55,351 bases of DNA from Helicobacter cinaedi CCUG 18818 = ATCC BAA-847 (GCF_000155475.1 NZ_DS990392.1:254809-310159), one strand, 5' to 3'; positions 18,111-28,138 are shown, counted from the first letter of the stretch. Made by a program: numbers and translations. Notes: a model not told the origin generated them from the sequence alone.

Positions 18111-20267
18111 ATGAATAAGATTCTTAGCATAGGATTGTGGGCGATTGTTTCGCTCATTGGTGCTTACTGCTTTGGTGTTTTGGCTCTGCATACGGGTGAA
18201 AGCATTTCAGCAGTGTGGATTGTGGTAGCGGCGGTATGTATTTATGCCATAGCGTATCGTTATTACTCTAAATACATCGCTTTTAAGGTGTTAGAGCTTG
18301 ATGATAATCGTGCGACACCTGCGGTTGTGAATAATGATGGACGCGATTTTGTGCCGACAAATAAAATCGTGCTTTTTGGACATCATTTTGCTGCTATTGC
18401 TGGGGCTGGTCCGCTTGTTGGTCCTATCCTTGCGGCACAAATGGGGTATTTGCCAAGTATGATTTGGATTGTTGTGGGTGTTGTGATAGCTGGGGCGGTT
18501 CACGACTTTACCGTGCTTTTTATCTCTATGCGTAGGAATGGTAAGTCTATCGGTGAAATCATTAAGCTTGAGCTAGGTAAGGGTGTTGGAAGTATCGCAA
18601 TGGTTGGGATTCTAGGCATTATGATGTTGATTATTGCGATTTTGGCTCTTGTGGTGGTAAATGCCTTGGCTGAATCTCCGTGGGGACTTTTCACAATCGC
18701 TATGACAATTCCCATTGCCATTTATATGGGGCTTCATATGCGTTTTATCCGTCCGGGTAAAATTGGCGAGGCAAGTGTCATTGGCTTTGCACTCTTGCTT
18801 TTAGCCTTGTATTATGGGCGTGATGTTGCGGCAAATCCGCAGTTAGCAGAGATTTTTACACTCTCTCCGGTAACACTTACTTATGTAATGATAGTTTATG
18901 GCTTTGTTGCGGCGATTTTGCCGGTGTGGTTCTTACTTGCTCCGCGTGATTACCTTAGCACATTCTTAAAGATTGGTGTTATTGTGCTTATGGCAGGTGG
19001 AATCTTGGTGGTTATGCCTGAAGTGCGATTTGAAAGCGTTACAAAATACATTGATGGCACAGGACCTGTCTTTAGCGGACAGCTTTTCCCATTCTTGTTT
19101 ATCACCATTGCTTGTGGGGCTATTAGCGGATTCCACGCTTTAATCTCAAGTGGGACAACGCCAAAAATGCTAGAGAAAGAATCTCACGCACGAATGGTGG
19201 GTTATGGCTCTATGATTATGGAATCTGCAGTGGCTGTAATGGCACTTATCGCAGCGGTGATTCTCACCCCCGGGCTTTATTTTTCAATCAATGTCGCTCC
19301 TGCAGCACTTGGCACAGCTGGGGTAAAAGATGTCGCAGAAGCAGCAGCCATTGCTGCACAGACGATTAGTAGCTGGGGCTTTGTCATCACGCCTGAAGAC
19401 ATTCTTGGTATGGCAAAAGAAGTAGGAGAGCCAACGATTCTAAGTAAGACCGGTGGAGCACCGACATTTGCTATTGGACTAGCGACCATCATCTCTCAAG
19501 TGCCACTTTTCAATCAAGGCTCTATGGCATTTTGGTATCACTTTGCGATTTTGTTTGAAGCGTTGTTTATTCTTACTGCTGTTGATGCGGGGACTAGAGC
19601 AGGACGCTTTATGGTGCAAGATGTGCTAGGGAATGTGTATAAGCCTATTGGTAACATTCACTCAATGTTTTGGGGTGTCGTGGCGACATTAATTTGTGTG
19701 GCTGGTTGGGGTTATATCCTTTATCAAGGTGTTACAGACCCACAAGGTGGGGTAAAATCACTTTGGACACTCTTTGGTGTTTCTAATCAAATGTTAGCGG
19801 GAATGGCGTTGCTCACCGTGATTGTGGTGCTTTTCAAAATGGGTAAAGCAAAACAAGCTTGGGTAGCTATCGTCCCGGCAGCTTGGGTGCTTATTAGCAC
19901 GCTCTATGCTGGAATCTTAAAACTTCTCCCAGCAAATGGTGAAAAGGTGCACGATGCGGTAAGCCACATAGCATTATGGCAGATTAATAGCCAAAAGGCA
20001 GCGGCAACTATGCAAAAGATTCAAGAAACAACAGATGAAAGTGTCATTGCAAACCTTACAGCTGAAGCGGCAAAATTTGCTACTATTGCAAATAATAATC
20101 TCATCAATGCTTTGCTTTGTGGCTTGTTTATGGTGGTTACTTGTTTGATTTTGATTAAATGCGTGATGATTTGTTGGCGTTGTGCTAATGGAGAGAAACT
20201 CCCAATGGCTGAAAGTCCATATCGCAAGGCAAGTGATTTTGAAGGGCGTATGGCAGGAGCACATTAA
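18111..20267 (+). CDS. cstA: Peptide/carbon-starvation transporter CstA
   Basis: Inner-membrane transporter of 718 residues with many hydrophobic helices, implicated in peptide and pyruvate uptake; in Campylobacter and Helicobacter it takes up peptides. Family blocks are clear: FGHHFAAIAGAGPLVGPILA, HDFTVLF and HALISSGTTPK. AAAGGAG precedes the ATG. Its usual small partner gene (ybdD) lies at 22311, separated from it by two outer-membrane protein genes on the same strand. An upstream CATAAT at 18080-18085 could be its -10. Confidence 0.95.
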   Translation: MNKILSIGLWAIVSLIGAYCFGVLALHTGESISAVWIVVAAVCIYAIAYRYYSKYIAFKVLELDDNRATPAVVNNDGRDFVPTNKIVLFGHHFAAIAGAGPLVGPILAAQMGYLPSMIWIVVGVVIAGAVHDFTVLFISMRRNGKSIGEIIKLELGKGVGSIAMVGILGIMMLIIAILALVVVNALAESPWGLFTIAMTIPIAIYMGLHMRFIRPGKIGEASVIGFALLLLALYYGRDVAANPQLAEIFTLSPVTLTYVMIVYGFVAAILPVWFLLAPRDYLSTFLKIGVIVLMAGGILVVMPEVRFESVTKYIDGTGPVFSGQLFPFLFITIACGAISGFHALISSGTTPKMLEKESHARMVGYGSMIMESAVAVMALIAAVILTPGLYFSINVAPAALGTAGVKDVAEAAAIAAQTISSWGFVITPEDILGMAKEVGEPTILSKTGGAPTFAIGLATIISQVPLFNQGSMAFWYHFAILFEALFILTAVDAGTRAGRFMVQDVLGNVYKPIGNIHSMFWGVVATLICVAGWGYILYQGVTDPQGGVKSLWTLFGVSNQMLAGMALLTVIVVLFKMGKAKQAWVAIVPAAWVLISTLYAGILKLLPANGEKVHDAVSHIALWQINSQKAAATMQKIQETTDESVIANLTAEAAKFATIANNNLINALLCGLFMVVTCLILIKCVMICWRCANGEKLPMAESPYRKASDFEGRMAGAH

Positions 20268-20304
20268 AAGTGCGTTAGATTCTGCCTTTTAGATTCTTGC
20301 TTAT

Positions 20305-20330
20305 GATTCTAAGCTTAGTTGCTTAGAATC
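20305..20330. terminator. Hairpin after cstA
   Basis: GATTCTAAGC and GCTTAGAATC form a perfect 10-bp stem with a 6-base loop, 38 bases after the cstA stop. The rest of the 296-base gap holds no gene that I can see. Confidence 0.5.
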
Positions 20331-20563
20331 TCCGCCTTTGTAGGAGTGGCTTTTAGGCTTATCTTACGGGGCGGAAATCCATAAAGACTCTGTTAAGCTC
20401 AATGTAAAGTGAAAAAATGTGAAATCCTGTATCGTTTTGAAATAATGTAGGGTAGGCGTAAGGCTCATTATATTTTTTTTTATATAAAATGTTGTGATCA
20501 CAAAAAAAAGTTACAAGGCAATCTATGGAATAAAGGTATATAGGACTTATGCGGAGGTTTGAG

Positions 20564-21385
20564 ATGAAAAGGTATATTTTTTTGCTGTGTGGAATCTCTC
20601 TGTGTTTATTGCAGGGGCGTGAGAGCATTGATAGGATTGGGATTCAGGAGGCGTGGTTTAATCACAAGGCTGGAAAGAGTGAGTTTAACGCCGCACATAC
20701 GATGATTTATTATGAGTATGAGACGATTTATGATAATCGCTTCGCACATAATATGTTTGTAGGTCTTGGTGGCAGTGCTGGGAATCTTAATGGTATTGCT
20801 CCTGTTGCGGGTTCTGAATTTTTAAGCACAGCACCGGTGCGTGGGGGTATGGGGCTGAATATTGATTTTAATTTTGGCTTGGGCTATTACTTCATCACAC
20901 GCACAAGGGATAACCCGCTCTATCTTGGCATAGGATTGCGTGAATCTGTTGGGGCGATTGGCTATGTCAATATGCCTGTTATGGGGGAGTTTAGTGGGAC
21001 TTATCTGCCTTTAGAATTACGCGGTGATGTAGCCTTAAATCATAAAGTAAAGCTAGAATACATTGCTGCGTATGATGTGCTTTTGGCTGCAAGTGGTGCG
21101 ACAGTTGTGTATGGCGGTGGAAATGCACAGCATAAACTTACATTTGATGGAGGGCAAAATGCTCTGCGTTTTGTGCTGGGGCTTCGGTATTATGTGAATG
21201 CCACTTCCTTTTTCTTTACTCAGCTTTATGCGAGATTTGAAAGCTTAGGTGCATCTTCAAGCGTCAATGTCAGTATGCCAGCAGATTCTACCACGCCGGG
21301 TGTAAAAGCGAATGCAACTGCTACAATCCATTATCCTAAATCCCACACAAGCTTTGTAGGCTTACGCGTGGGCTTTGGGTTTTAG
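20564..21385 (+). CDS. Outer-membrane beta-barrel protein, family not recognised
   Basis: A 273-residue secreted protein. The signal peptide is MKRYIFLLCGISLCLLQG, and alternating hydrophobic strands run to the end, closing with FVGLRVGFGF, a normal outer-membrane C terminus with terminal Phe. The ATG at 20564 is preceded by GGAGG; the frame is open 15 bases upstream. It lies between cstA and ybdD, next to a second barrel protein. It might supply outer-membrane passage for CstA substrates, but that is inference from position. Confidence 0.75.
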   Translation: MKRYIFLLCGISLCLLQGRESIDRIGIQEAWFNHKAGKSEFNAAHTMIYYEYETIYDNRFAHNMFVGLGGSAGNLNGIAPVAGSEFLSTAPVRGGMGLNIDFNFGLGYYFITRTRDNPLYLGIGLRESVGAIGYVNMPVMGEFSGTYLPLELRGDVALNHKVKLEYIAAYDVLLAASGATVVYGGGNAQHKLTFDGGQNALRFVLGLRYYVNATSFFFTQLYARFESLGASSSVNVSMPADSTTPGVKANATATIHYPKSHTSFVGLRVGFGF

Positions 21386-21396
21386 AAGGTGCTGTG

Positions 21397-22293
21397 ATGA
21401 AAACTAGAATCTTAACTCAATTTAAAGCCTGTGTGCTAGGTATGCTATGTGTGGGTTTTGGCATATTTGGCGTGATAGAAGGCATAGCAGATGAAGAATA
21501 TATCGCTTATGGCAGTCAAAAAAGCCTTATGAAAAGTGGCTTGTATCGCTCTTTGGGCTTTTATACGGGCTATCATCATTATGGCGAAGTAGGGCGTGAT
21601 GGCTCTAGGGTAATGAGAATAGATACCGCAACTTTTGGGCTTATGGGGGAGCTTGGCTTGGTAAATCCTTTGGGAATAAAGCTTGAGGGGAGTGCAAGGC
21701 TTGGGTATGCACTTGGAATCTACACAGGCAGCATACTTGATACAGACAATACACAAAGGAATGGGCAAAAGCTTGTCAGTATGATGGGTATGTTTGCTGG
21801 TGATGTGGAGCTAAGGGGCGGATATAATCTTTTGAAATATTCTCAAAAGGCGAGTTTGTATCTCCAAGGTGGTTTGGGCTATTTTTTCAACCGCACAGAA
21901 TTTATGGCAATGGATAGACTTCAAGGCTACTTGTATGTGCCGCTTGAGCTTGAGGGTGAAGCACATATAGGCAATAAAGGTGTGTTAAACTATGGCTTAG
22001 GCTATCGGTATTTAATTTTTGGTAATCATCTCTCCACCGCCTCGGAGTATGGATTCAATGATGATTATTATGTAACGCAAAAAAATGGCTTTGGACTAAG
22101 TGTCTTTATCGGTCGCACATATTATGGTGAAGATTCTACAGTGCGGTCTATCCGCTTAGTGTATAAGTATTGGCACATTGGTGCAGCAGATCCTATGCGA
22201 ACAAGCAGTAGCATTACAAGTGCTCCCACAGCAATCTATGAGCCAGAAAACTCAACGCATAGGCTACTTTTGCAGTATAGTTATAGATTCTAA
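21397..22293 (+). CDS. Outer-membrane beta-barrel protein, family not recognised
   Basis: A 298-residue protein starting 11 bases after the previous gene. The signal segment (about 1-32) includes a long hydrophobic run ending near GIADEEY. The rest alternates like a barrel and ends LLLQYSYRF, with the terminal Phe. The N-terminal Tyr/Gly-rich strand (SGLYRSLGFYTGYHHYG) resembles Helicobacter outer-membrane proteins in general, but I cannot assign a family. It is probably co-transcribed with its upstream neighbour and ybdD. Confidence 0.75.
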   Translation: MKTRILTQFKACVLGMLCVGFGIFGVIEGIADEEYIAYGSQKSLMKSGLYRSLGFYTGYHHYGEVGRDGSRVMRIDTATFGLMGELGLVNPLGIKLEGSARLGYALGIYTGSILDTDNTQRNGQKLVSMMGMFAGDVELRGGYNLLKYSQKASLYLQGGLGYFFNRTEFMAMDRLQGYLYVPLELEGEAHIGNKGVLNYGLGYRYLIFGNHLSTASEYGFNDDYYVTQKNGFGLSVFIGRTYYGEDSTVRSIRLVYKYWHIGAADPMRTSSSITSAPTAIYEPENSTHRLLLQYSYRF

Positions 22294-22310
22294 AAAGAGA
22301 GTGTAAAAAA

Positions 22311-22511
22311 GTGAAAAAACTATTTGCTAGGCTTAAAGCTCTCTATCGGCGAAGTGATAGATTCTTTCACTTGCTGGTGGGTATGCCAAGCTATGATAAA
22401 TATGTGGAACATATGAGAATCCACCACCCCGATAAGATTCCAAAAACGCAAAAAGAGTTTTTTGCCGAGGCATTAGAGGCAAAATACGGAGCGGGTAGGA
22501 CAAAGTGCTGA
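22311..22511 (+). CDS. YbdD/YjiX family small protein (CstA partner)
   Basis: A 66-residue cytoplasmic protein with GTG start. The family pattern is complete: VGMPSYDKYVEHMRIHHPDK, then EFFAEALEAKYG and a terminal Cys. Proteins of this family normally lie directly after cstA or btsT and are thought to be needed for transport. Here it follows two outer-membrane protein genes instead. Confidence 0.88.
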   Translation: MKKLFARLKALYRRSDRFFHLLVGMPSYDKYVEHMRIHHPDKIPKTQKEFFAEALEAKYGAGRTKC

Positions 22512-22562
22512 TAAGGATAAACTCGCAAGGTTTGCGATGACAAAAACTTATCTTCATTTTGC

Positions 22563-22568
22563 TACAAT
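22563..22568 (+). promoter_or_regulatory. Possible -10 for the peptide ABC operon
   Basis: TACAAT within TTTTGCTACAATATGG, about 35 bases before the GTG start of the first permease. The match is to the Helicobacter housekeeping -10 only; no -35 is evident. Confidence 0.35.
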
Positions 22569-22602
22569 ATGGCTTTAAACTCTTAGATTCTAAAGGAAAG
22601 CG

Positions 22603-23655
22603 GTGCTAGACTATATATTCAAGCGTTTGTTGTTGCTTATCCCCACACTTTTGGGAGTTATGACTATCAACTTCTTACTTATGCAACTCTCCCCGGGCGG
22701 TCCAGTGGAGCAAAGTATCGCTAAAATGGAAAATCTCTCTCAAATTACCGAAGCCCCAACAGGCTCAAATACACTTTACAAAGGCTCTGTGGGGCTAGAT
22801 TCTGAACTTATTGAAGAGATAAAAAAGCTCTATGGCTTTGACAAATCTTTAAGTGAGCGATATGTTGAAATGCTATGGCGTTTTGTGTGCTTCGACTTTG
22901 GCGAGAGCTTTTACGCACAATCAAGCGTGTTATCAATCATCGCTCAAAAACTCCCTGTGTCTATCTCTCTAGGTGTTTTTAGCACATTGCTGATTTATCT
23001 TATCAGCATTCCATTAGGCATTGCAAAGGCGGTGCGTAATGGCTCAAAGTTTGATGTGCTAAGTAGCGTTGTGATTGTGGTGCTAAATGCTATTCCGGCG
23101 TTTATGTTTGCGGTGGTGCTTGTGGTGCTATTTTGTGGGGGGAGCTATTTTGATATTTTCCCTTTGCGTGGGCTAGTGAGTGAGAATTTTGAATCTTTAA
23201 GCGTTTTTGAAAAGATTGTAGATTATTTATGGCATTTATTTTTGCCGGTGCTGTGTATTTCTATCGGTGGGCTTGCGACTTTGAGTATGCTAAGTAAAAA
23301 TTGCTTTTTAGAAGAGATGCATAAAAGCTATGTGATGAGTGCTAGGGCAAAGGGCGGAAGTGAAAAGCATATTTTGTATAAGCATATTTTTCGCAATGCG
23401 ATGCTTTTGATTGTGAGTGGATTCCCTGCGGTGTTTGTAGGGGCATTTTTAAGCGGGAGTTTGCTTATAGAGATTATTTTTAGCCTTGATGGGCTTGGGC
23501 TGTTAGGCTATGAGAGTGTGGTAAATCGCGATTATCCCGTGGTGTTTGGGACATTGTATATTTTTACCTTTATAGCCCTTGTGATAGGCATTATTAGTGA
23601 TATTTTGTATTGCTTTATTGATCCTAGGATTCACTTTGGAAGTAAAAATGTCTAA
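22603..23655 (+). CDS. Peptide ABC transporter permease, YejB/DppB type
   Basis: Inner-membrane permease of 350 residues with GTG start after AAAGGAAAG. It has six likely helices, the N-terminal [13 protein letters not shown] typical of YejB, and the EAA loop ([19 protein letters not shown]). First gene of a tightly overlapping YejB-E-F-type set. Members import oligopeptides and, in enterobacteria, microcin C. No periplasmic binding protein gene is adjacent, so the set may borrow one from elsewhere. Confidence 0.87.
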   Translation: MLDYIFKRLLLLIPTLLGVMTINFLLMQLSPGGPVEQSIAKMENLSQITEAPTGSNTLYKGSVGLDSELIEEIKKLYGFDKSLSERYVEMLWRFVCFDFGESFYAQSSVLSIIAQKLPVSISLGVFSTLLIYLISIPLGIAKAVRNGSKFDVLSSVVIVVLNAIPAFMFAVVLVVLFCGGSYFDIFPLRGLVSENFESLSVFEKIVDYLWHLFLPVLCISIGGLATLSMLSKNCFLEEMHKSYVMSARAKGGSEKHILYKHIFRNAMLLIVSGFPAVFVGAFLSGSLLIEIIFSLDGLGLLGYESVVNRDYPVVFGTLYIFTFIALVIGIISDILYCFIDPRIHFGSKNV

Positions 23656-24799
23656 GATTCAAAAACACATAAAATCTACGCATATAGAATCCATAAAGCC
23701 AAGCAATTTGGAGCGGAGCAATTTACAACTGCGTTGGGCGGTGTTTAAGCAAAATAAACGCGCGTTTTACTCTTTGCTTATCTTTCTTGTGTTGCTTGTG
23801 TGTAGCATTTTTGCGGAGTTTATCGCTAATGAAAAGCCACTTTTTATCTATAAAGATTCTAAGATGTATTTTCCTGTGTTTGTGGATTACCCAGAGAGTG
23901 CGTTTGGTGGGGATTTTCAAACGCCTTGTGATTACCTTGATAGCTATGTGAGAGATGAGCTACTTAAAGACGCCTTTGTGCTAAGAGCGATTATCCCTTA
24001 TAGCTATGATAGTATTATTATGGATTTAGACGCTCAAGCCCCAACGCCCCCAGATTCTAAGCATTGGCTTGGCACAGATGATAAGGCAAGAGATGTAGCA
24101 AGTCGGCTACTTTATGGATATAGAATCTCCATTATTTTTGCTCTTATTTTAAGTGTGTGTAGTGTGGTGATAGGCGTTGTGGTGGGAGCGTTGCAGGGGT
24201 ATTATGGTGGGGCTTTAGACTTGGTGGGACAAAGAATGATAGAGATTTTTAATGCTGTGCCTATTTTATTTGTGATTATTATCATCTCAAGTGTGTTTGA
24301 GCCTAGCTTTTGGTGGATTCTGTGCGTGGTAGGGGCGTTTTCGTGGATTTTACTTGCGAATCTTGTGCGAGCTGAATTTTTAAAGGCTAGGAATTTAGAG
24401 TATGTCAAAGCCGCTCACGCAATGGGAGTGAGTGATATAAAAATCATCTTTTCATATATCTTGCCTAATGCGATGAGTGCGACTTTGACTTTCACACCTT
24501 TTATTATGGCAGGAAGCATTGTAACGCTAAGTAGCCTTGATTTTTTGGGCTTTGGTATGCCGGTTGGAAGTGCGAGTTTGGGTGAGTTGCTTTCCCAAGG
24601 TAAAAACAATCTCACTTCGCCACATTTAGGCATAAGTGCGTTTTTGGCTTTGTGTGTGTTGCTTTCAATCCTTGTATTTATCGGCGAGGGGTTGCGTGAT
24701 GCACTTGATCCGCATATTAAAGCACATCTTAAAGCTCACATTAAAGAAGCTAGGCGAGAATCTAGCCTAGATTCAAAAGATTCAAAGCAAGGCGTGTAA
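23648..24799 (+). CDS. Peptide ABC transporter permease, YejE/DppC type
   Basis: The second permease, 383 residues. I use the ATG at 23648, overlapping the previous gene by 8 bases; the frame extends to 23597 but without homology. The long periplasmic loop before [19 protein letters not shown] is normal for the YejE group. The EAA loop [17 protein letters not shown] contacts the ATPase. It ends TAATG, overlapping the next start. Confidence 0.88.
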   Translation: MSKIQKHIKSTHIESIKPSNLERSNLQLRWAVFKQNKRAFYSLLIFLVLLVCSIFAEFIANEKPLFIYKDSKMYFPVFVDYPESAFGGDFQTPCDYLDSYVRDELLKDAFVLRAIIPYSYDSIIMDLDAQAPTPPDSKHWLGTDDKARDVASRLLYGYRISIIFALILSVCSVVIGVVVGALQGYYGGALDLVGQRMIEIFNAVPILFVIIIISSVFEPSFWWILCVVGAFSWILLANLVRAEFLKARNLEYVKAAHAMGVSDIKIIFSYILPNAMSATLTFTPFIMAGSIVTLSSLDFLGFGMPVGSASLGELLSQGKNNLTSPHLGISAFLALCVLLSILVFIGEGLRDALDPHIKAHLKAHIKEARRESSLDSKDSKQGV

Positions 24800-26382
24800 T
24801 GCTAAACATCTCTCATCTTAATGCTCATTTTCTGCATTCTACTCGTTTTAGTTTGCAAGATATTTGCTTACACATTAAGCCCGGCGAGAAAGTGGCGTTA
24901 GTTGGAGAATCTGGCTCGGGTAAGAGTATGTTAGCTCAACTTATTTTGAATCTTAATCCGCATATTGCTTTGCAAAGTGGTAGTGTGGAGTTTGAGAATA
25001 AAAATCTAGCGACACTCACGCAAAAAGAGCTAGAATCTCTGCGTGGCAGGGACATTGCCTATATTCCACAAGAGCCGCTTTCAAGCCTTAATCCCCTGCA
25101 TAAAGTCGGCAAACAAATAATGGAGAGCTTTTATCTCCACGCTAATGAGCTTTACCCCAATCTTAAGGGCAAGGCGTTACACAACAAATCAAAAGAGCGA
25201 CTAGCAGAACTTTTAGCATTAATCGGGCTAGATTCTAGCTTGGCTCACGCTTATCCCTTTGAACTAAGCGGGGGGCAAAAGCAACGCGTAGCCATTGCTA
25301 TGAGTATTGTGAATAATCCAAAATTGCTGATTTGTGATGAGCCTACGACTGCCCTAGATGTGCTGGTGCAGCGGCAAATTATGGAGCTACTCTCAAGCCT
25401 AGCCAAGCAAAGTGCGATTGTGTTTATTAGCCACGATTTGGGCGTTGTGCGTGAATTTGCCGATAGGGTTGTGGTGTTAAAAGAAGGCAAGATTATAGAA
25501 TCTGCTTTGAGTGAAAAGCTTTTTAACGCCCCACAGCATTCCTATACGCGATTTTTAATTGAATCTTTAAGGCTCCCTAAACGCAAAGCTCTCACACAAA
25601 CAAGCCAAGATTTTACACAACAAGACATTGTGCTAAGAGCCAAGGATTTAAGCGTGGGGGTAAAAAAGCAGGGATTTTTCACAAGCACTTATAAGCAGAT
25701 TCTATCCCCATTAAGCTTTTGCCTGAAAAAAGGGCAGATTCTAGGAATCGCCGGGGAATCTGGCAGTGGCAAGTCTAGCCTTGCCCTAGGGCTTTTGCAT
25801 TTACTTGAGACAAAAGGGGAGTTATATCTTAATGAAAGGCAGGTTAAACGCACAAAGGCAGATGTGAAGCTTTTGCGAAAGCAGATCAGTATGGTGTTTC
25901 AAGATCCTTTTTCTTCACTCTGCCCGCGGTTTCGTGTTGGCGATATTATTAAAGAAGCTTTGGGAAAGCTCCCCAATGAAGCATATAGGGAAAAAATCGC
26001 GTGGGCGTTAGAAATGACAGGGCTAGATTCTAGCTTGGCTCACGCTTATCCCTTTGAACTAAGCGGGGGGCAAAAGCAACGCGTAGCTATTGCTAGAGCC
26101 ATTGTAAGAGAGCCTAAGATTTTGTTACTTGATGAGCCAACAACCGCCCTTGATAAAAGCTCTCAAAAGCTCATACTCACGCTTTTATTAGAACTACAAG
26201 AGAAAATGCAGGTGAGCTATATATTTATCACGCACGATTTGGAGATTTTGCGAGAGTTGAGTGATGAAGTGCTGATTTTACACAAGGGCGTGGCGGTGGA
26301 ATATGGCAGGAGTGAGAATGTGTTTGAAACTCCGCAGAGTGTGGAGGCAAGGGCTTTGATTGAAGCATTTTTTGGTAAATAA
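24799..26382 (+). CDS. Peptide ABC transporter ATPase with two fused nucleotide-binding domains (YejF type)
   Basis: A 527-residue double ATPase for the YejB-YejE permeases. Domain 1 has GESGSGKSM near 35-43, [12 protein letters not shown] near 156-167 and CDEPTTALD. Domain 2 has GESGSGKSS near 317-325, a second [12 protein letters not shown] and LLDEPTTALD. A 68-base stretch around each signature motif is identical between the two halves (25225-25292 and 26020-26087). That is far more than protein constraint requires and points to gene conversion. Confidence 0.92.
   Translation: MLNISHLNAHFLHSTRFSLQDICLHIKPGEKVALVGESGSGKSMLAQLILNLNPHIALQSGSVEFENKNLATLTQKELESLRGRDIAYIPQEPLSSLNPLHKVGKQIMESFYLHANELYPNLKGKALHNKSKERLAELLALIGLDSSLAHAYPFELSGGQKQRVAIAMSIVNNPKLLICDEPTTALDVLVQRQIMELLSSLAKQSAIVFISHDLGVVREFADRVVVLKEGKIIESALSEKLFNAPQHSYTRFLIESLRLPKRKALTQTSQDFTQQDIVLRAKDLSVGVKKQGFFTSTYKQILSPLSFCLKKGQILGIAGESGSGKSSLALGLLHLLETKGELYLNERQVKRTKADVKLLRKQISMVFQDPFSSLCPRFRVGDIIKEALGKLPNEAYREKIAWALEMTGLDSSLAHAYPFELSGGQKQRVAIARAIVREPKILLLDEPTTALDKSSQKLILTLLLELQEKMQVSYIFITHDLEILRELSDEVLILHKGVAVEYGRSENVFETPQSVEARALIEAFFGK
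25225..25292 (+). repeat. 68-bp intragenic direct repeat, copy 1
   Basis: Identical at every base to 26020-26087; after one mismatch the match continues a few bases more. It covers the leader and signature motif of the first ATPase domain. Confidence 0.93.
26020..26087 (+). repeat. 68-bp intragenic direct repeat, copy 2
   Basis: Second copy of the repeat, covering the signature motif of the second ATPase domain 795 bases downstream. The sequences on either side of the copies differ at the DNA level. Confidence 0.93.
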
Positions 26383-26404
26383 AAGAAAAGGGGAGTGAAA
26401 AACA

Positions 26405-27091
26405 ATGCTAGATTCAAGTTTTGATTTATTTATGGCGTTAAAAAAGCAGAATCTATTAAGTGGACTGCCTAGCTGGTGGTGGGAGGGCTATGGTAGCTTT
26501 GATGTGGTGTTGGGCAGTATTTTAACGCAAAATACGCAATGGAGCAGGGTGGAAAAAAGCCTAGATTCTATGCGAAAAGCTGGGATTTTAGAAAAGAGTA
26601 GCAAAAGTGAATCTAATCTTGTGTCTGTGGCTAGGCTAGAACCTTATGTGCTTGAAAGTCATATCAATGGATTTCAAAAGCAAAAGTCTGTGCGGATTGT
26701 GAATCTTGCTGCTGCGATTGTCCGCGATTTTGGGAGTTTTAGCGCATTTGTAGAATCTGTAAGTTTGGAGTGGCTTTTAGCACAAAAGGGCATAGGCTTA
26801 GAGAGTGCGTATAGCATTTTGAATTATGCGTGTTTGCGGGAATATATGGTGGTAGATAAATATACTTATAAGCTTTTATGTGCGTTGGGGCGACAGATAG
26901 ATGACTATGAGGAGCTAAGGGAGTTTTGTGAGTGTGGGATAAGGGATAATCTAGATTCTGTGCTTGAGCTGTATAAGGGTGAGATAGATGATATAAGTTT
27001 GGGGCAGATTTTTGCGAGATTCCACGGGAAAATTGTAGAGTTTGGGAAGAAAAAGAGCGATATTGCGAGTTTAAAAGAAGCAATGGGTTAA
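26405..27091 (+). CDS. magIII: 3-methyladenine DNA glycosylase MagIII (endonuclease III superfamily)
   Basis: Removes alkylated purines in base excision repair; 228 residues. It matches the H. pylori MagIII pattern: PSWWWEGYGSFDVVLGSILTQ early, helix-hairpin-helix LLAQKGIGLESA, catalytic Asp151 in VVDKYTY, and ARFHGKIVEF at the end. The lysine that follows the hairpin in bifunctional Nth is replaced (GIGLESA), and the C-terminal Fe-S cysteines are absent, so it should be a monofunctional glycosylase. It lies 22 bases after the peptide-transporter gene. Confidence 0.9.
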   Translation: MLDSSFDLFMALKKQNLLSGLPSWWWEGYGSFDVVLGSILTQNTQWSRVEKSLDSMRKAGILEKSSKSESNLVSVARLEPYVLESHINGFQKQKSVRIVNLAAAIVRDFGSFSAFVESVSLEWLLAQKGIGLESAYSILNYACLREYMVVDKYTYKLLCALGRQIDDYEELREFCECGIRDNLDSVLELYKGEIDDISLGQIFARFHGKIVEFGKKKSDIASLKEAMG

Positions 27092-27274
27092 ACTAAGCTA
27101 AGAATATTTTAAGTAAGTATTTGACTTTGTATTTTTAAAAACACAAAGAAGGCTTTTTGCTACCTTTGGTTTGAGTATTTGAATCTCATATAAGCAAAAA
27201 AGCTTATTTAAAGCGTTTTTTACATTTGGGGTAGTAGAATTCTGCTGTTTTCAAATACATTTAAGGAGGAAGTA

Positions 27275-28120
27275 ATGAGAGAAGTGCGGTTTGAAGATAT
27301 TAAATCTGCTGTTGCCAAACTTGCCATTGATGCGTGCTGTATCCAAACACCGGATATTAAGCGTGCTTTTGTCGCTGCAAGCAAAAGTGAGAAGTCCCCG
27401 CTTGGGAAAAATATCCTTAACACACTAATGGAAAATGGAAAAATTGCCGAAACAAATATGATGGCTATCTGCCAAGATACGGGAATGACCGTGGTGTTTG
27501 TGGAGATTGGGCAAGATGTGCATATCGTCGGGGGTTACCTTGAAGATGCGATTAATGAAGGGATTAAAGAGGGTTATACAAATGGCTATTTGCGAAAGTC
27601 GGTTGTAGCCGAGCCACTCTATGAGCGTAAAAATACCACAAATAACGCTCCTGCTGTGATTCATACACGCATTGTAAGGGGTGATAAACTGCATTTAAAA
27701 GTCTGCCCTAAAGGCTTTGGAAGTGAAAATAAGAGTATTTTAAAAATGCTTGTTCCTGCTGATGGTATTGAGGGGGTGAAAAAGGTTTTTACAGAAGCGG
27801 TTAAACTTGCTGGACCAAATGCGTGTCCGCCTATGGTGATTGGTGTAGGGATTGGTGGGACAATGGAAAAAGCTGCTCTTTTAGCAAAACAAGCCGCAGT
27901 GCGTGAGATAGATTCTAAAAACGCCGATGAGCGATATGCCAAGCTTGAGGAAGAGCTCCTTGAGATTGCGAATAAAACGGGTGTTGGACCACAAGGGCTA
28001 GGTGGCACGACAACGGCATTTAAGGTCAATGTAGAGTGGTATCCCACACATATTGCCGGGCTTCCTGTTGCGGTGAATATTAACTGCCACGCTGCACGAC
28101 ACGCTGATATTGAGCTATAA
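27275..28120 (+). CDS. Class I fumarate hydratase (Fe-S), alpha subunit
   Basis: N-terminal catalytic subunit of a two-subunit class I hydro-lyase, 281 residues. It converts fumarate and malate in the TCA cycle, using a 4Fe-4S cluster. Candidate cluster cysteines are in ICQDTGMTVVF, GPNACPPMVIGVG and near CHAARHADIEL. AAGGAGG lies just upstream. The beta subunit follows after 18 bases. A related tartrate dehydratase activity cannot be excluded by sequence alone. The 183-base gap before it holds a possible TAGAAT -10 at 27234-27239. Confidence 0.87.
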   Translation: MREVRFEDIKSAVAKLAIDACCIQTPDIKRAFVAASKSEKSPLGKNILNTLMENGKIAETNMMAICQDTGMTVVFVEIGQDVHIVGGYLEDAINEGIKEGYTNGYLRKSVVAEPLYERKNTTNNAPAVIHTRIVRGDKLHLKVCPKGFGSENKSILKMLVPADGIEGVKKVFTEAVKLAGPNACPPMVIGVGIGGTMEKAALLAKQAAVREIDSKNADERYAKLEEELLEIANKTGVGPQGLGGTTTAFKVNVEWYPTHIAGLPVAVNINCHAARHADIEL

Positions 28121-28138
28121 GCATTGAAGGAGGAGAAA

